Origin: RGIG4079 sp045646905
GTDB lineage: Bacteria; Bacteroidota; Bacteroidia; Bacteroidales; Muribaculaceae
Assembly: GCA_045646905.1 (NCBI GenBank)
Contig: JAZRLP010000004.1
Span: 1-64,000 of the forward strand
Direction: 5' to 3'
DNA: 64,000 nt
This document shows, one piece after another, positions 25,632-35,073 of this stretch. Below the pieces are notes generated by a model. The model saw only the letters and a list, made by a program, of their open reading frames with translations. It was not told the origin of the DNA and ran no database searches. The stretch's first letter is position 1. Each line of letters starts with the position of its first letter. The position numbers and the translations under genes were made by a program.

Positions 25632-28600
25632 TTATTTCTTAATCAACATTTCTACCAAACCATTAACTTTTACAACATAGATACCTGTTTCAAGGTCTTC
25701 CACATTTACTGTCGCATTGGTATTATTGATATAGAGAGATTTTACGATTCGACCGTCGGCCGACACAACATATAATTGACCTATCTCCATCGTAGAAGAT
25801 ATTTCAAAATATGCAGATGCAGGGTTGGGGTAAATCGATACTTTCGCATCAAACGATGTAGCATCCACTCCTGTCAATGTTCCCGAATAGTATGTTTCAC
25901 CGCCATTGGTCGAAGTGCTAATCTTGGGATTATTAGCAGCATAATTTGCATTAACAATAAAGTTCCATTTTGCATAATCATTCTCAACTGCAACATTGTC
26001 ACCATCGGCATCGGGATTATCAACATTATCTTTGAAAGTCCATTTTACAATAGCCTTATCATAAACATTTCCTTCCAAGTCGGTTTCCTTTTGCCCTTCA
26101 AGCGCAGCCTTTGCCTTCTCAAAGTCATAGGCTCCGGGGATGGTTGCTGGGGTGATTATGTTACCATTTTCGTCTCTTACAGCCTCAACATATACATAAC
26201 CATCTTCATCTGGGACTAATCCTGTATAGTTTGTTCCTGTGATTGGGTCGATGGGGTCGTATAGATAGAAATTTGTAACATCTCTATCAGCTCCATTTTT
26301 ACGGTCGGTATCAACCGAGAGAGTGTAATTGGTTACAGGTTCATTTCCTTGAGGAGCAGTAATATCCATGTAAACATAATACCATTGATAAGAAGAGTCT
26401 CTTACACCATTCTTATACTCATCATTGATTACACCATCTTTGTTGGTATCATATTTCCATATCTCTGAATGCTTATAAAGGCGAGTTGAAGCCGAAGGAG
26501 GTGTAGGAATATATGTGTTTGCATTAACATATTCGGTTTGTGCACTATCAAACAATTTACCGGCAGTAGTTTCGCCTGGTACACCCTCATAATTTACAGT
26601 TACATATGAGATAAAATCACGCTTTTCGCCGTTATCATCTACTGCATCAACATTTTTTACCTCATATTTAAATGTATGATATTCTTTAGGCTGACCATTT
26701 TCGGTAACAGTGTAAGTTGTATAAGTCAATCCTTCAATAATATTACCTGAAGCATCTGAAATTGTCCCGTCAGAATTTAATTTCACTGCATTTTCTCCAG
26801 TTAAATCAAAAGTTATTTCACCTACTTTTCCATCATTTCCATCGGCTGCACCATTTTCTTTCTCTTCCACATCATAGATTGTCAATGTATAACCTTGGAT
26901 TTGGTAGAAATTACCACCCGATGTAGCATAATTTTCTACCTCACTCCATGATGCAGAAGCATCATATTGCTTCAAGTCAACATTTTCACCATCTTCATTA
27001 GTGTCATATTGTGGATAGATTGATAGATACACTTGTGAAGGTGGGAAGAATGTATTTGGTTGCAAAATGTATTTACCAAACATCAAACCTGGACGATATG
27101 TGTAAATATAAGCATAGTCAGTCATACCATCTTTATTCTCATCGATAATAGTACCATCAGCATTCTTAGCTTGCTCTGCATGAATCCAAAGACCATTTGT
27201 TTCAGTAACATCGGTATTAGCTTTACCGGTGTACCACTGAGCAGTAGGAATAATGTCGGTCATATCAGCATTTGCAGCGCCATTGTTACTCCACGTGCCA
27301 TCATTATTTTCGGTAAAGCGGTTAGCCATACCCACAAGGAATGAGCCGGTATTTCCTGGATACTGACCTTGAGGTGCTACCAAGAACAACTCATTGTTAA
27401 ATTCAAAAGTAGTACCACCAATTGCATTTACGAATGTACTTGAATTATAAATAGCACGATCGGCTGCTGATGCTTTTTGAGTCGTACCATCACCCGATTG
27501 CAATGAATATATATTTTTTAATTGTTCATATACATATTCTTCACCTTTGCGGTCAACGCAATTCACAGGGAATGCATAATTTTCTTGAGCATATGTAAAA
27601 TCAGGATTTGTACCATTTTCAGTAAATTTAACCCAATTTTCAGCATAAACTGTGCCTCCTGATTTCACAAGTTTTACTCGGAATGCGGTTTTTGACACCA
27701 TTGGAGCCATATATAGATAGCACCAACCATCGTTATACAAGTCACCTTGAGCAGAGAAATAATCTACACGACCAGGCAATGTGGGGTCATTAGCACGCAA
27801 TGATTCAGCGACTGCAGAAGCTTCTAATTCTTGTACTAACGACGATGGCAAGTCAAAAGAACCATGCCAATTCTTGTCAAAGTTATGGAATTCAATTGAA
27901 GAACACGCAAGAGCATAGTTATTATTATCTTCCCATGAATCAAGTTTTCCTGTCCAACCTGTTCTCAAGCCTCGAGTTAAGAATGTACCACTTTTATCCA
28001 CTGCAATACATTGATTTTCGCGGTGATAACTTACAAGAGGACGACGTTCAACAAGTTCTCTTTCAGGAACATCGACAAAATTATCACCCACCTTATCTTT
28101 TGGGTAAGTTGTAGGGTAATCACTAGGTCTATTTGGGATTTCCTCACGAGGGTCATCGCCTAAGAAACGTAAGATCCCCCCCTTTAATGTTGTCTTTTTT
28201 AATTGTGGGTCGTGTTGAAATTGTGTTGCCGTATTATCATTAGTATATTGCGATATATACCAACATCCATTATAAAATACGCCTTGGCGATAACAGTCGG
28301 GCTCGCTATGGAAATTAGGGAACTCTGTTGCATCGGGAAGGACACAATCATCATAGCCACTATAGTCATCGCCTTCTTTACCTACAATCTTATATTCATA
28401 TACTTTTGAGATTGAATAACGTGGCTTTGCCCAGTCACGAGTAGCGATTGTCACTGTTTTATCTTCATTCTTCAGATAATTCAAATATTGATTAGGAACA
28501 ATTTCTTTGGGATAAGCTGCTTCAATAGTATAACGATATGTAGCACCCGACACACATGTAGTGTCAACATAATTTGACCCACCAATCTCCAATAATTCGC

Positions 28601-30287
28601 CATTGCGATAGTTTATCACTTCACCATCTCTTAATACATTATAGTGTTGAGGTTGACATCCATAGCCATGCCATTCTTTCCATAATAGAGAAACAATACA
28701 ATATCCTTTATTATCTTTCACTGGATTTACATCTACCCATATAGGAGCTGAAGGCATAAAATCGGGAGTAAGAGTTGATGAAATGGTCTCTTTACCAAAC
28801 ACCCCATTTTCATATACTGGAATTACCTTATAAGTATATGAGCGTGAGTAATATTTACGTTCATCATTTTCAAGAACAGTAGCCCAACAAACATCATCGT
28901 GAGTGAGTGAAGTATTTGTAGTTTCACCAATTTTTACCCAATCACTTGAAATGGTTGTACCTGCACCATTTACATATGATGATTTATAATAAACAATATA
29001 ACTTTTAGCCGATTCAGGTGCTTTCCATGAGATAGTTGCGTCTTGGCGTCCAATATAGTTAAAATTTTCCGAACAAGAAACTGAAATATTTGAAACTGGG
29101 GAGTTCTCGGGCGTTGCAACAACAGGATAACGATAAACACCGACTCCAGGGATAAAGCCATAGATATATGCATTACATTCATCAACAACTGTAGCATTAA
29201 GGCTTTGACGAATGTAACTATTTCTTGATGATATATATATAGTTTGCACCTTATCAATCACTGATTTAGAAGTCATGTCATAAATAGTAATTTGCCTATA
29301 AGGATTTTCATTTGCATAGGTTGTATTATAACTATTATATACCAAAATATCATGATTGCATAAAGTGAATACAGTAAATTGTGGACTATAGTTATCAGTG
29401 ACAATAGGTGTTGATTCCCATGTAACAGATGACCCATCAGCACTCAATTCTCCGCGATAAATTGCTTGTGCTGTTGTTGTTGTTCCATTGTAAGCAGGTG
29501 TTGTATAATACACTTTATTACCATGTTGTTTCACATAGCAATATCTACTATCGGGGCTTTTCCCTCCTGACAATGGGGTTGAATATGTTTTTTTCTCCTT
29601 ATATGCGCCATTTTCAATAGTATATCGTGCAATTGGCGCATTTGCTGCAGCAATCCATATATACCCTGTACCATTAGCACCATCTCCATTAGCACTCATT
29701 AAGTATGCAATATTAGTCATCCATATGCTTCCAGAAACAATATCTAAATTGATTGTTTTCTTTGTCCCAGGCACACCTTTAGCAGGGCGTTCTGTGTAGT
29801 ATGTAAAAGTATGAATTCCAACTTGCCAGTCGGCACTTGCTGTTCCTGGCGCATCACCACGCATAGTATGAGTCCAAAGAGTTCCTGCATCATCCGATGC
29901 AATAGCCGGTCCCATATAATAATAATAACCATTTGTACTTGCTGCACGTTTTACTGGATAATGCTCCAAGGCACTTCCGCCTGAGAACGTTTCAGCTATA
30001 ATACTTTCACGATTTGAACCTGATTTATAAACTTTATACCCTTTTGTACATTGTTGACGTTCGGGAGAATCGGGGTGCATATCCCCTACTTCAGTAGGTG
30101 CTGGAAGAGCAAATACAACACCATCTGTTACTGCTGATTGTAAATATTTAGAATTAACAGGATAGGTTTCCGAATAACCTAACCAATCAGCCGATTTTAC
30201 TGAAAAAGTTTGTGCCGATGCATTAAAAGCTAATGCTAATACACTAAAGAGCATTGCATTACGCAAAAATAGTTTAATTAGTCTCAT
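25632..30287 (-). CDS. Very large secreted protein with fibronectin-like repeats and T9SS tail
   Basis: 1551 residues. Signal peptide ends FNASA before QTFSVKSADWLGY. Residues about 25-390 look like a beta-propeller or sensor-like region rich in Tyr and Asn. Residues about 395-505 and 510-605 are two fibronectin III-like domains (ATISWKAPESAKSYIVYY; YRYTIEAAYPK). The long centre has no domain I know. Four Asp-rich loops of the DxNxDG kind occur near residues 1047, 1094, 1280 and 1427 (for example DTNKDGVINDEY), likely binding calcium. The last 65 residues (VSIYPNPASAYFEI to MLIKK) are a type A T9SS sorting domain. It is therefore exported to the cell surface or medium; the ligand is unknown. 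One gene, own promoter directly behind gpmI. Confidence 0.85.
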   Translation of the reverse strand: MRLIKLFLRNAMLFSVLALAFNASAQTFSVKSADWLGYSETYPVNSKYLQSAVTDGVVFALPAPTEVGDMHPDSPERQQCTKGYKVYKSGSNRESIIAETFSGGSALEHYPVKRAASTNGYYYYMGPAIASDDAGTLWTHTMRGDAPGTASADWQVGIHTFTYYTERPAKGVPGTKKTINLDIVSGSIWMTNIAYLMSANGDGANGTGYIWIAAANAPIARYTIENGAYKEKKTYSTPLSGGKSPDSRYCYVKQHGNKVYYTTPAYNGTTTTAQAIYRGELSADGSSVTWESTPIVTDNYSPQFTVFTLCNHDILVYNSYNTTYANENPYRQITIYDMTSKSVIDKVQTIYISSRNSYIRQSLNATVVDECNAYIYGFIPGVGVYRYPVVATPENSPVSNISVSCSENFNYIGRQDATISWKAPESAKSYIVYYKSSYVNGAGTTISSDWVKIGETTNTSLTHDDVCWATVLENDERKYYSRSYTYKVIPVYENGVFGKETISSTLTPDFMPSAPIWVDVNPVKDNKGYCIVSLLWKEWHGYGCQPQHYNVLRDGEVINYRNGELLEIGGSNYVDTTCVSGATYRYTIEAAYPKEIVPNQYLNYLKNEDKTVTIATRDWAKPRYSISKVYEYKIVGKEGDDYSGYDDCVLPDATEFPNFHSEPDCYRQGVFYNGCWYISQYTNDNTATQFQHDPQLKKTTLKGGILRFLGDDPREEIPNRPSDYPTTYPKDKVGDNFVDVPERELVERRPLVSYHRENQCIAVDKSGTFLTRGLRTGWTGKLDSWEDNNNYALACSSIEFHNFDKNWHGSFDLPSSLVQELEASAVAESLRANDPTLPGRVDYFSAQGDLYNDGWCYLYMAPMVSKTAFRVKLVKSGGTVYAENWVKFTENGTNPDFTYAQENYAFPVNCVDRKGEEYVYEQLKNIYSLQSGDGTTQKASAADRAIYNSSTFVNAIGGTTFEFNNELFLVAPQGQYPGNTGSFLVGMANRFTENNDGTWSNNGAANADMTDIIPTAQWYTGKANTDVTETNGLWIHAEQAKNADGTIIDENKDGMTDYAYIYTYRPGLMFGKYILQPNTFFPPSQVYLSIYPQYDTNEDGENVDLKQYDASASWSEVENYATSGGNFYQIQGYTLTIYDVEEKENGAADGNDGKVGEITFDLTGENAVKLNSDGTISDASGNIIEGLTYTTYTVTENGQPKEYHTFKYEVKNVDAVDDNGEKRDFISYVTVNYEGVPGETTAGKLFDSAQTEYVNANTYIPTPPSASTRLYKHSEIWKYDTNKDGVINDEYKNGVRDSSYQWYYVYMDITAPQGNEPVTNYTLSVDTDRKNGADRDVTNFYLYDPIDPITGTNYTGLVPDEDGYVYVEAVRDENGNIITPATIPGAYDFEKAKAALEGQKETDLEGNVYDKAIVKWTFKDNVDNPDADGDNVAVENDYAKWNFIVNANYAANNPKISTSTNGGETYYSGTLTGVDATSFDAKVSIYPNPASAYFEISSTMEIGQLYVVSADGRIVKSLYINNTNATVNVEDLETGIYVVKVNGLVEMLIKK

Positions 30288-30336
30288 TAATTGAGTATTT
30301 AGATTAATAAAAACAATCTTTTTTACCTATAAATGA

Positions 30337-30372
30337 TTTGCAACCGACTGTCACACGACCGTCGGTTGCAAA
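30337..30372. terminator. Hairpin between gpmI and the 1551-residue protein gene
   Basis: Perfect 12-bp arms 30337-30348 and 30361-30372 (TTTGCAACCGAC and complement). It could end gpmI transcripts, but the T-run is poor, and its right arm overlaps the -7 box of the next gene, so it would form at the very 5' end of that mRNA. Confidence 0.6.
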
Positions 30373-30376
30373 TATA
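30369..30376 (-). promoter_or_regulatory. -7 box TATATTTG for the 1551-residue protein gene
   Basis: Minus strand TATATTTG, 8 bases past the gpmI stop and 82 bases before the start codon; the -33 box is unclear. Confidence 0.5.
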
Positions 30377-30383
30377 ATCTTTT

Positions 30384-31898
30384 TTATCCGATAAGATTTT
30401 TACCTGTCATCTCGGTTGGTTGTTCGATGCCCATGATGTGAAGAATTGTTGGAGCAACGTCGGCAAGGATACCATCGGCAACCTTAGCGTCTTTGTTAGC
30501 TGTCACATACACACAAGGCACAGGGTTAAGCGAGTGAGCAGTGTTTGGAGTGCCATCGGCATTCACTGCGTTATCGGCATTACCATGGTCGGCAATAATG
30601 ATAACTTCATAGTCGGCAGCTTTTGCTGCTTCAACTGTTTCGTTAACACAATCGTCAACAGCTTTAACAGCTTTTTCGATAGCTTCGTAGATACCGGTGT
30701 GCCCCACCATGTCGCCATTAGCATAGTTCACAACGATGAAATCAAATTTTTCTGACTTAATCGCTTCAACCAATTTATCTTTCACTTCATATGCACTCAT
30801 TTCGGGCTTAAGGTCGTAGGTAGCCACCTTAGGAGAAGCCACGAGGATACGTTCTTCACCTTCGTAAGGAGTTTCGCGACCGCCATTGAAGAAGAATGTA
30901 ACATGAGCATACTTTTCGGTTTCAGCGATGTGAAGTTGTGATTTGTTGAGCGAAGAGAGATATTCTCCAAGAGTGTTTGACACATTTTCTTTGTCAAAAA
31001 GAATGTGAACACCTTTGAATGATGCATCATAAGGAGTCATACAATAGTATTGCAATCCGGGGATTGTCATCATACCTTCTTCGGGCATATCTTGTTGAGT
31101 CAACACGATAGTCAATTCTTTAGCGCGGTCGTTGCGGTAGTTATAGAAAATTACCACATCACCCTCTTTGATGCGACCATCAACATTGGCGTTAACGATA
31201 GGTTTCACGAATTCGTCGGTAACATCGGCATCGTATGATGCTTGCATAGCTGCAACCATGTCGGTAGCTTTTTCACCCACACCGTTTACCAACAAATCAT
31301 ATGCTTCTTTCACGCGTTCCCATCGTTTGTCGCGGTCCATTGCATAATAGCGGCCAATGATTGACGCTACAACACCTGCCGATTTTTCGCAATGGTTTTG
31401 AAGTTGTTCGATAAAGCCTTTACCGCTGCGTGGATCGGTGTCTCGACCATCCATAAAGCAATGGATAAATACATTGTCGAGAGCATAATGTTTTGCGATA
31501 TCACAAAGTGCATATACATGTTCGAGTGAAGAGTGAACACCACCATCCGATGTCAACCCCATAAAGTGGATTGATTTGCCATTTTCTTTAGCATAAGAAA
31601 ACGCATTTTTTATTTCTGGATTTTCGAGAATTGATCCATCTTTGCAAGCCTTATTAATTTTCACGAGGTCTTGATAAAGCACACGACCTGCTCCAATATT
31701 CAAGTGACCAACTTCAGAGTTACCCATTTGGCCATCGGGCAAACCCACATTTTCACCACTTGCTTGAAGTTGTGAATTAGGATAGTTTTCAATCAAAGAA
31801 TCCCAATAAGGAGTTGGTGTAGAATAAATCACATCACCTTTTGTTTTGTTACCGATTCCCCATCCATCGAGAATCATCAATAATGCTTTCTTTGCCAT
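30384..31898 (-). CDS. gpmI: 2,3-bisphosphoglycerate-independent phosphoglycerate mutase
   Basis: Interconverts 3- and 2-phosphoglycerate in glycolysis, with two Mn ions. The 504 residues match the family. D11 is in LMILDGWG, the catalytic serine is S61 (GQMGNSEVGHLNIGAGR), and the second metal site is in IIADHGNADNA and HTGIYEAIEKAV. The start MAKKALLMILDGWG is standard. Upstream is TAATTTTG at 31951-31958 on the minus strand. It is the only enzyme between two stretches of giant secreted proteins. Confidence 0.98.
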   Translation of the reverse strand: MAKKALLMILDGWGIGNKTKGDVIYSTPTPYWDSLIENYPNSQLQASGENVGLPDGQMGNSEVGHLNIGAGRVLYQDLVKINKACKDGSILENPEIKNAFSYAKENGKSIHFMGLTSDGGVHSSLEHVYALCDIAKHYALDNVFIHCFMDGRDTDPRSGKGFIEQLQNHCEKSAGVVASIIGRYYAMDRDKRWERVKEAYDLLVNGVGEKATDMVAAMQASYDADVTDEFVKPIVNANVDGRIKEGDVVIFYNYRNDRAKELTIVLTQQDMPEEGMMTIPGLQYYCMTPYDASFKGVHILFDKENVSNTLGEYLSSLNKSQLHIAETEKYAHVTFFFNGGRETPYEGEERILVASPKVATYDLKPEMSAYEVKDKLVEAIKSEKFDFIVVNYANGDMVGHTGIYEAIEKAVKAVDDCVNETVEAAKAADYEVIIIADHGNADNAVNADGTPNTAHSLNPVPCVYVTANKDAKVADGILADVAPTILHIMGIEQPTEMTGKNLIG

Positions 31899-31950
31899 AG
31901 TTTTATACCTATATTTTTTTGTTTTTTTATTTCATAAAAATTTCAGAGTG

Positions 31951-31958
31951 CAAAATTA
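31951..31958 (-). promoter_or_regulatory. -7 box TAATTTTG for gpmI
   Basis: Perfect TANNTTTG box on the minus strand, 53 bases before the gpmI start. The -33 region is T-rich without TTTG. Confidence 0.5.
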
Positions 31959-32074
31959 CAAAAAATCAAGCATATAAAAAACTTACACCATCACAAAAAG
32001 ACATTTAATTCCTTTAAAATTAATATTATTGATATTTTTTTTAAATTTTCATCATTTTTCTCGCATTTTATACA

Positions 32075-32082
32075 TAAATTTG
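32075..32082 (+). promoter_or_regulatory. -7 box TAAATTTG for the first beta-helix paralogue
   Basis: TAAATTTG inside TTTATACATAAATTTGCAAA. A near copy lacking one T, TTTATACATAAATTGCAAA, lies 40 bases on at 32107-32125, directly before the start codon. Confidence 0.55.
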
Positions 32083-32128
32083 CAAATATATACATTAAAA
32101 GCACCTATTTATACATAAATTGCAAATC

Positions 32129-34987
32129 ATGACAAAACTATTTATTATATTTCTGACAACTATATTGTGTTCAATCAGTATTAATGCCAAAACCTACCTC
32201 ATCAGTAGCAAAGCCACTGAAAACGGAGCCCCCATATCTCACGATGAACGATGGTTTACCGTTGGAGAAAATGCGTTCTCCAATTTCAATACATTATTGG
32301 CTAATGCCGAAGAAAATTCCACTATATATGTTGCCGATGGGATATTTCCCGATAATATCACTATTACAATAGATGGCCTCACTTTTTTAGGGAACAACGC
32401 CTTTAATGACTGGACCGGTAATCGCAAAGAAGAATCAATAATTACCGGCACTATATATATCAAATCATCAAATGTAACCATTAATGGATTTAAATTTACC
32501 GAAGGAGGACGCATAGAATCAACTGTTGGGACAAATGCTGCCCCATTAAGTGGAATCAAGGTTTTATATAACTATTTTACTGGCATGACTGTAAAACGCT
32601 CTACTTCAGAGCCACTTATTGAGATAGGCAATATTATTGCCAATGCCAATGCTAATTCAATATCTTCACAATGCCGTTACAAAAACTGCGAAGCATCGCA
32701 CAATTATTTTAAAGGAGATGCTACTCACTACTCTAATTGCATAAGTTTTGGTGGAGCATTTGGTACGACTACAGCCGTTGACAACTATTTCTACGATGGA
32801 GGAACTGCTATATATTTCGCCAATGCACAGGGCACTCTAAACATCAAACACAATGTATTTAAAAATGTAGGCAAAACTACCTATACTGCACCCGATGGGG
32901 GCAACAAAGGGGATTTTTGCATCGCCCTTTATCGTAGTGCATATACCAACTCAACCACAGCCAACATCATTGCCAATGAGTTTGACGGTTGCTATGGACA
33001 AGGGTCAGCATTCCCTTTGATTCGCGTCTTCCATGGAAGTAGTGACAACATCGTTAAGCCTCAAAACTATCGCATAAATGTGAATGAAAACACATTCAAA
33101 AACAAACCATCGGTTTACCCTAATGCCAACCATGAATTAGCTGGACAAAATTTCCTGCTTTATAATGACCCCGACACTGGCAAAGATGTGAGATTTAATC
33201 TTTCAAACAATCATTTCGACAACCGTTTCTATATGTTTGCATGGGTGACGCTTGACGACCATCAAGGGATAAAGAAAATCTATGCCGACCAATTTTCACG
33301 CTTCTATCAAGCATGTATTACAAGTAATAAGATGTCGAGTTGGACAAGTTCTCTAACAGGCTCTGATGTAGCCAACCATGTAATAGGGCTTGCTCTTGAT
33401 GATGTTACAGTGCTTCAAACCTTTGATATCGACCCCCTCACAGGCGATTTGTATTTTGCTCAAATGATGCCAACAACTCGCAACAACAATTATAACACCC
33501 TTCACGGATTACCTTCAAATCATGATGGGATAGTTATAACACGCGTTCCTTGCACAAGCAAAAACGGATATAAGTACACATATAGCACTAATGTGGAGTC
33601 GATGGAGATAGGTTATGGCGGTCATGGCACAAACATATGCACTGTTCGCGATAAAAATGGCGAATTGTGGATTTGGGGTGGTGGTAATGCCTCGGTCAAT
33701 GACAACAATGACAAATCGGCAACAACTGCACGCTTTAAATTCCAAAAAGGCACCGACCTCAACCTCAATGTATCGAGCGACACTGAAAAGATTAAAATTT
33801 TCAATGAATTAGGAGCTGGCAACGAATACCCTGCATGTGATGAAACTTCGCGTCTTCTTTGTGTTTACACAACAACTACCGATGTTCACACCTATTCAAT
33901 CTATGATCTTGATGATGCCCTTGAGGGAAAGAAAACTCTCATCAAAAAAGTAAATCTTAATGTTGGAGACTATGCTCGTCCTGCAATTAACAACGACAAG
34001 GGCTATGCCACATGGTACATTCAAGGGTTTGACATCAACGGTGACCACCTCTATATTTATGAGGGGACACCCAAAGGCACAGAAGGGAACATTAACTCAA
34101 CCGACCCTACCATCCTTCTCACTTGCTACAATTGGCGCACCAACACCTATGTATATCGCTCAATGATATACGATTCTCGCCTCAACAGTTTCCCTTATGG
34201 CGAACCTGAAGGAGTTGTGATTCGTCCCGATGAATATGGACATGCGTGCTTATATTTTGCCGTAGTGAATGGAAATGCCGGTGCTCGCAAAGTAAATATC
34301 TACAAACACATCATCGACTATCATCCTGGCTACAACGCATCTACCCAAAGCGCCACATATGTAGGGAATAGCACCGAAACCACTGCTCATTTCAAAGGTG
34401 ACTACCCGGCTATGAACTATTCTTGCGATACTAATTCACTTAGTTTCGCGACAGAGTCGGTTGACGGAACTGACTCAAAGACCATCACCATTAACAACGG
34501 AGAATACCTCTTTGGCCAATGGTATGGCGTCATCACAGGTGAAGATGGTGAAGCATTTACCGTTTCAATGGCCGAGAACAATGCCTATTCGGCAAAAGCA
34601 TCGGCTACAGTAACTTTTAAGCCCAATAATACTTACTCTGACAAGACTTCGTTTAAGGCCTATTTGCGATTATTCTCACCTCTCGCCTCTTCAAACACTG
34701 AATCAAACGATATCATTATTCCATTAACAGCATCATATACTGGACCTACAAGCAATGTTGATGTTAAAAATATTATCGAGGAGTCCATTGTTAAAGTTAT
34801 TAAGAAAACTCTAATAGTAGAAAATATTGAAGTCGCTGAAATTAATGTATATACTATTACCGGTGCATTAATCGCAAGCAGTAAGAATAGCAACAGCATT
34901 GATTTATCGCATTTAAATGGAGTTTATATTGTCAATATCCAATCTATTAACAATAACTCGTTTACAAACAAGATTATAATACAATAA
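32129..34987 (+). CDS. Giant secreted protein, paralogue 1: beta-helix, TagC-like propeller, Ig-like domain, T9SS-like tail
   Basis: 952 residues from the ATG at 32129 (MTKLFIIFLTTILCSISINA signal). Residues about 22-390: parallel beta-helix of the chondroitinase-B kind, starting TYLISSKA and with coils such as ITGTIYIKSSNVTINGFKFT and GIKVLYNYF. Residues about 428-735: propeller-like region with FDIDPLTGDLYFAQ, GYGGHGTNI, FDINGDHLYIYEG, CYNWRTNTYVYR and GEPEGV, resembling TagC and phage P68 receptor-binding propellers. Residues about 760-872: Ig-like domain of the SPD-2/hydin type. Residues about 880-952: sorting-like tail (IDLSHLNGVYIVNI). It is the shortest of four paralogues in a row. A surface glycan-binding or glycan-cleaving role is inferred; no PL6 catalytic motif was found. 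Confidence 0.8.
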   Translation: MTKLFIIFLTTILCSISINAKTYLISSKATENGAPISHDERWFTVGENAFSNFNTLLANAEENSTIYVADGIFPDNITITIDGLTFLGNNAFNDWTGNRKEESIITGTIYIKSSNVTINGFKFTEGGRIESTVGTNAAPLSGIKVLYNYFTGMTVKRSTSEPLIEIGNIIANANANSISSQCRYKNCEASHNYFKGDATHYSNCISFGGAFGTTTAVDNYFYDGGTAIYFANAQGTLNIKHNVFKNVGKTTYTAPDGGNKGDFCIALYRSAYTNSTTANIIANEFDGCYGQGSAFPLIRVFHGSSDNIVKPQNYRINVNENTFKNKPSVYPNANHELAGQNFLLYNDPDTGKDVRFNLSNNHFDNRFYMFAWVTLDDHQGIKKIYADQFSRFYQACITSNKMSSWTSSLTGSDVANHVIGLALDDVTVLQTFDIDPLTGDLYFAQMMPTTRNNNYNTLHGLPSNHDGIVITRVPCTSKNGYKYTYSTNVESMEIGYGGHGTNICTVRDKNGELWIWGGGNASVNDNNDKSATTARFKFQKGTDLNLNVSSDTEKIKIFNELGAGNEYPACDETSRLLCVYTTTTDVHTYSIYDLDDALEGKKTLIKKVNLNVGDYARPAINNDKGYATWYIQGFDINGDHLYIYEGTPKGTEGNINSTDPTILLTCYNWRTNTYVYRSMIYDSRLNSFPYGEPEGVVIRPDEYGHACLYFAVVNGNAGARKVNIYKHIIDYHPGYNASTQSATYVGNSTETTAHFKGDYPAMNYSCDTNSLSFATESVDGTDSKTITINNGEYLFGQWYGVITGEDGEAFTVSMAENNAYSAKASATVTFKPNNTYSDKTSFKAYLRLFSPLASSNTESNDIIIPLTASYTGPTSNVDVKNIIEESIVKVIKKTLIVENIEVAEINVYTITGALIASSKNSNSIDLSHLNGVYIVNIQSINNNSFTNKIIIQ

Positions 34988-35073
34988 TCAATACTCATCA
35001 AATACAGTGCAATAAAAATAACCCTTTTATAATATCATATAATGATTTAATAGAACCTAATAATTTAAAAATT

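Noticed and set aside
32120..32128. TTG as start of beta-helix paralogue 1, and equally TTG at 40160 and 44173
   Set aside because: At 40160 and 44173 the TTG is part of the TATATTTG promoter box; at 32120 it only adds three residues before a normal signal peptide.
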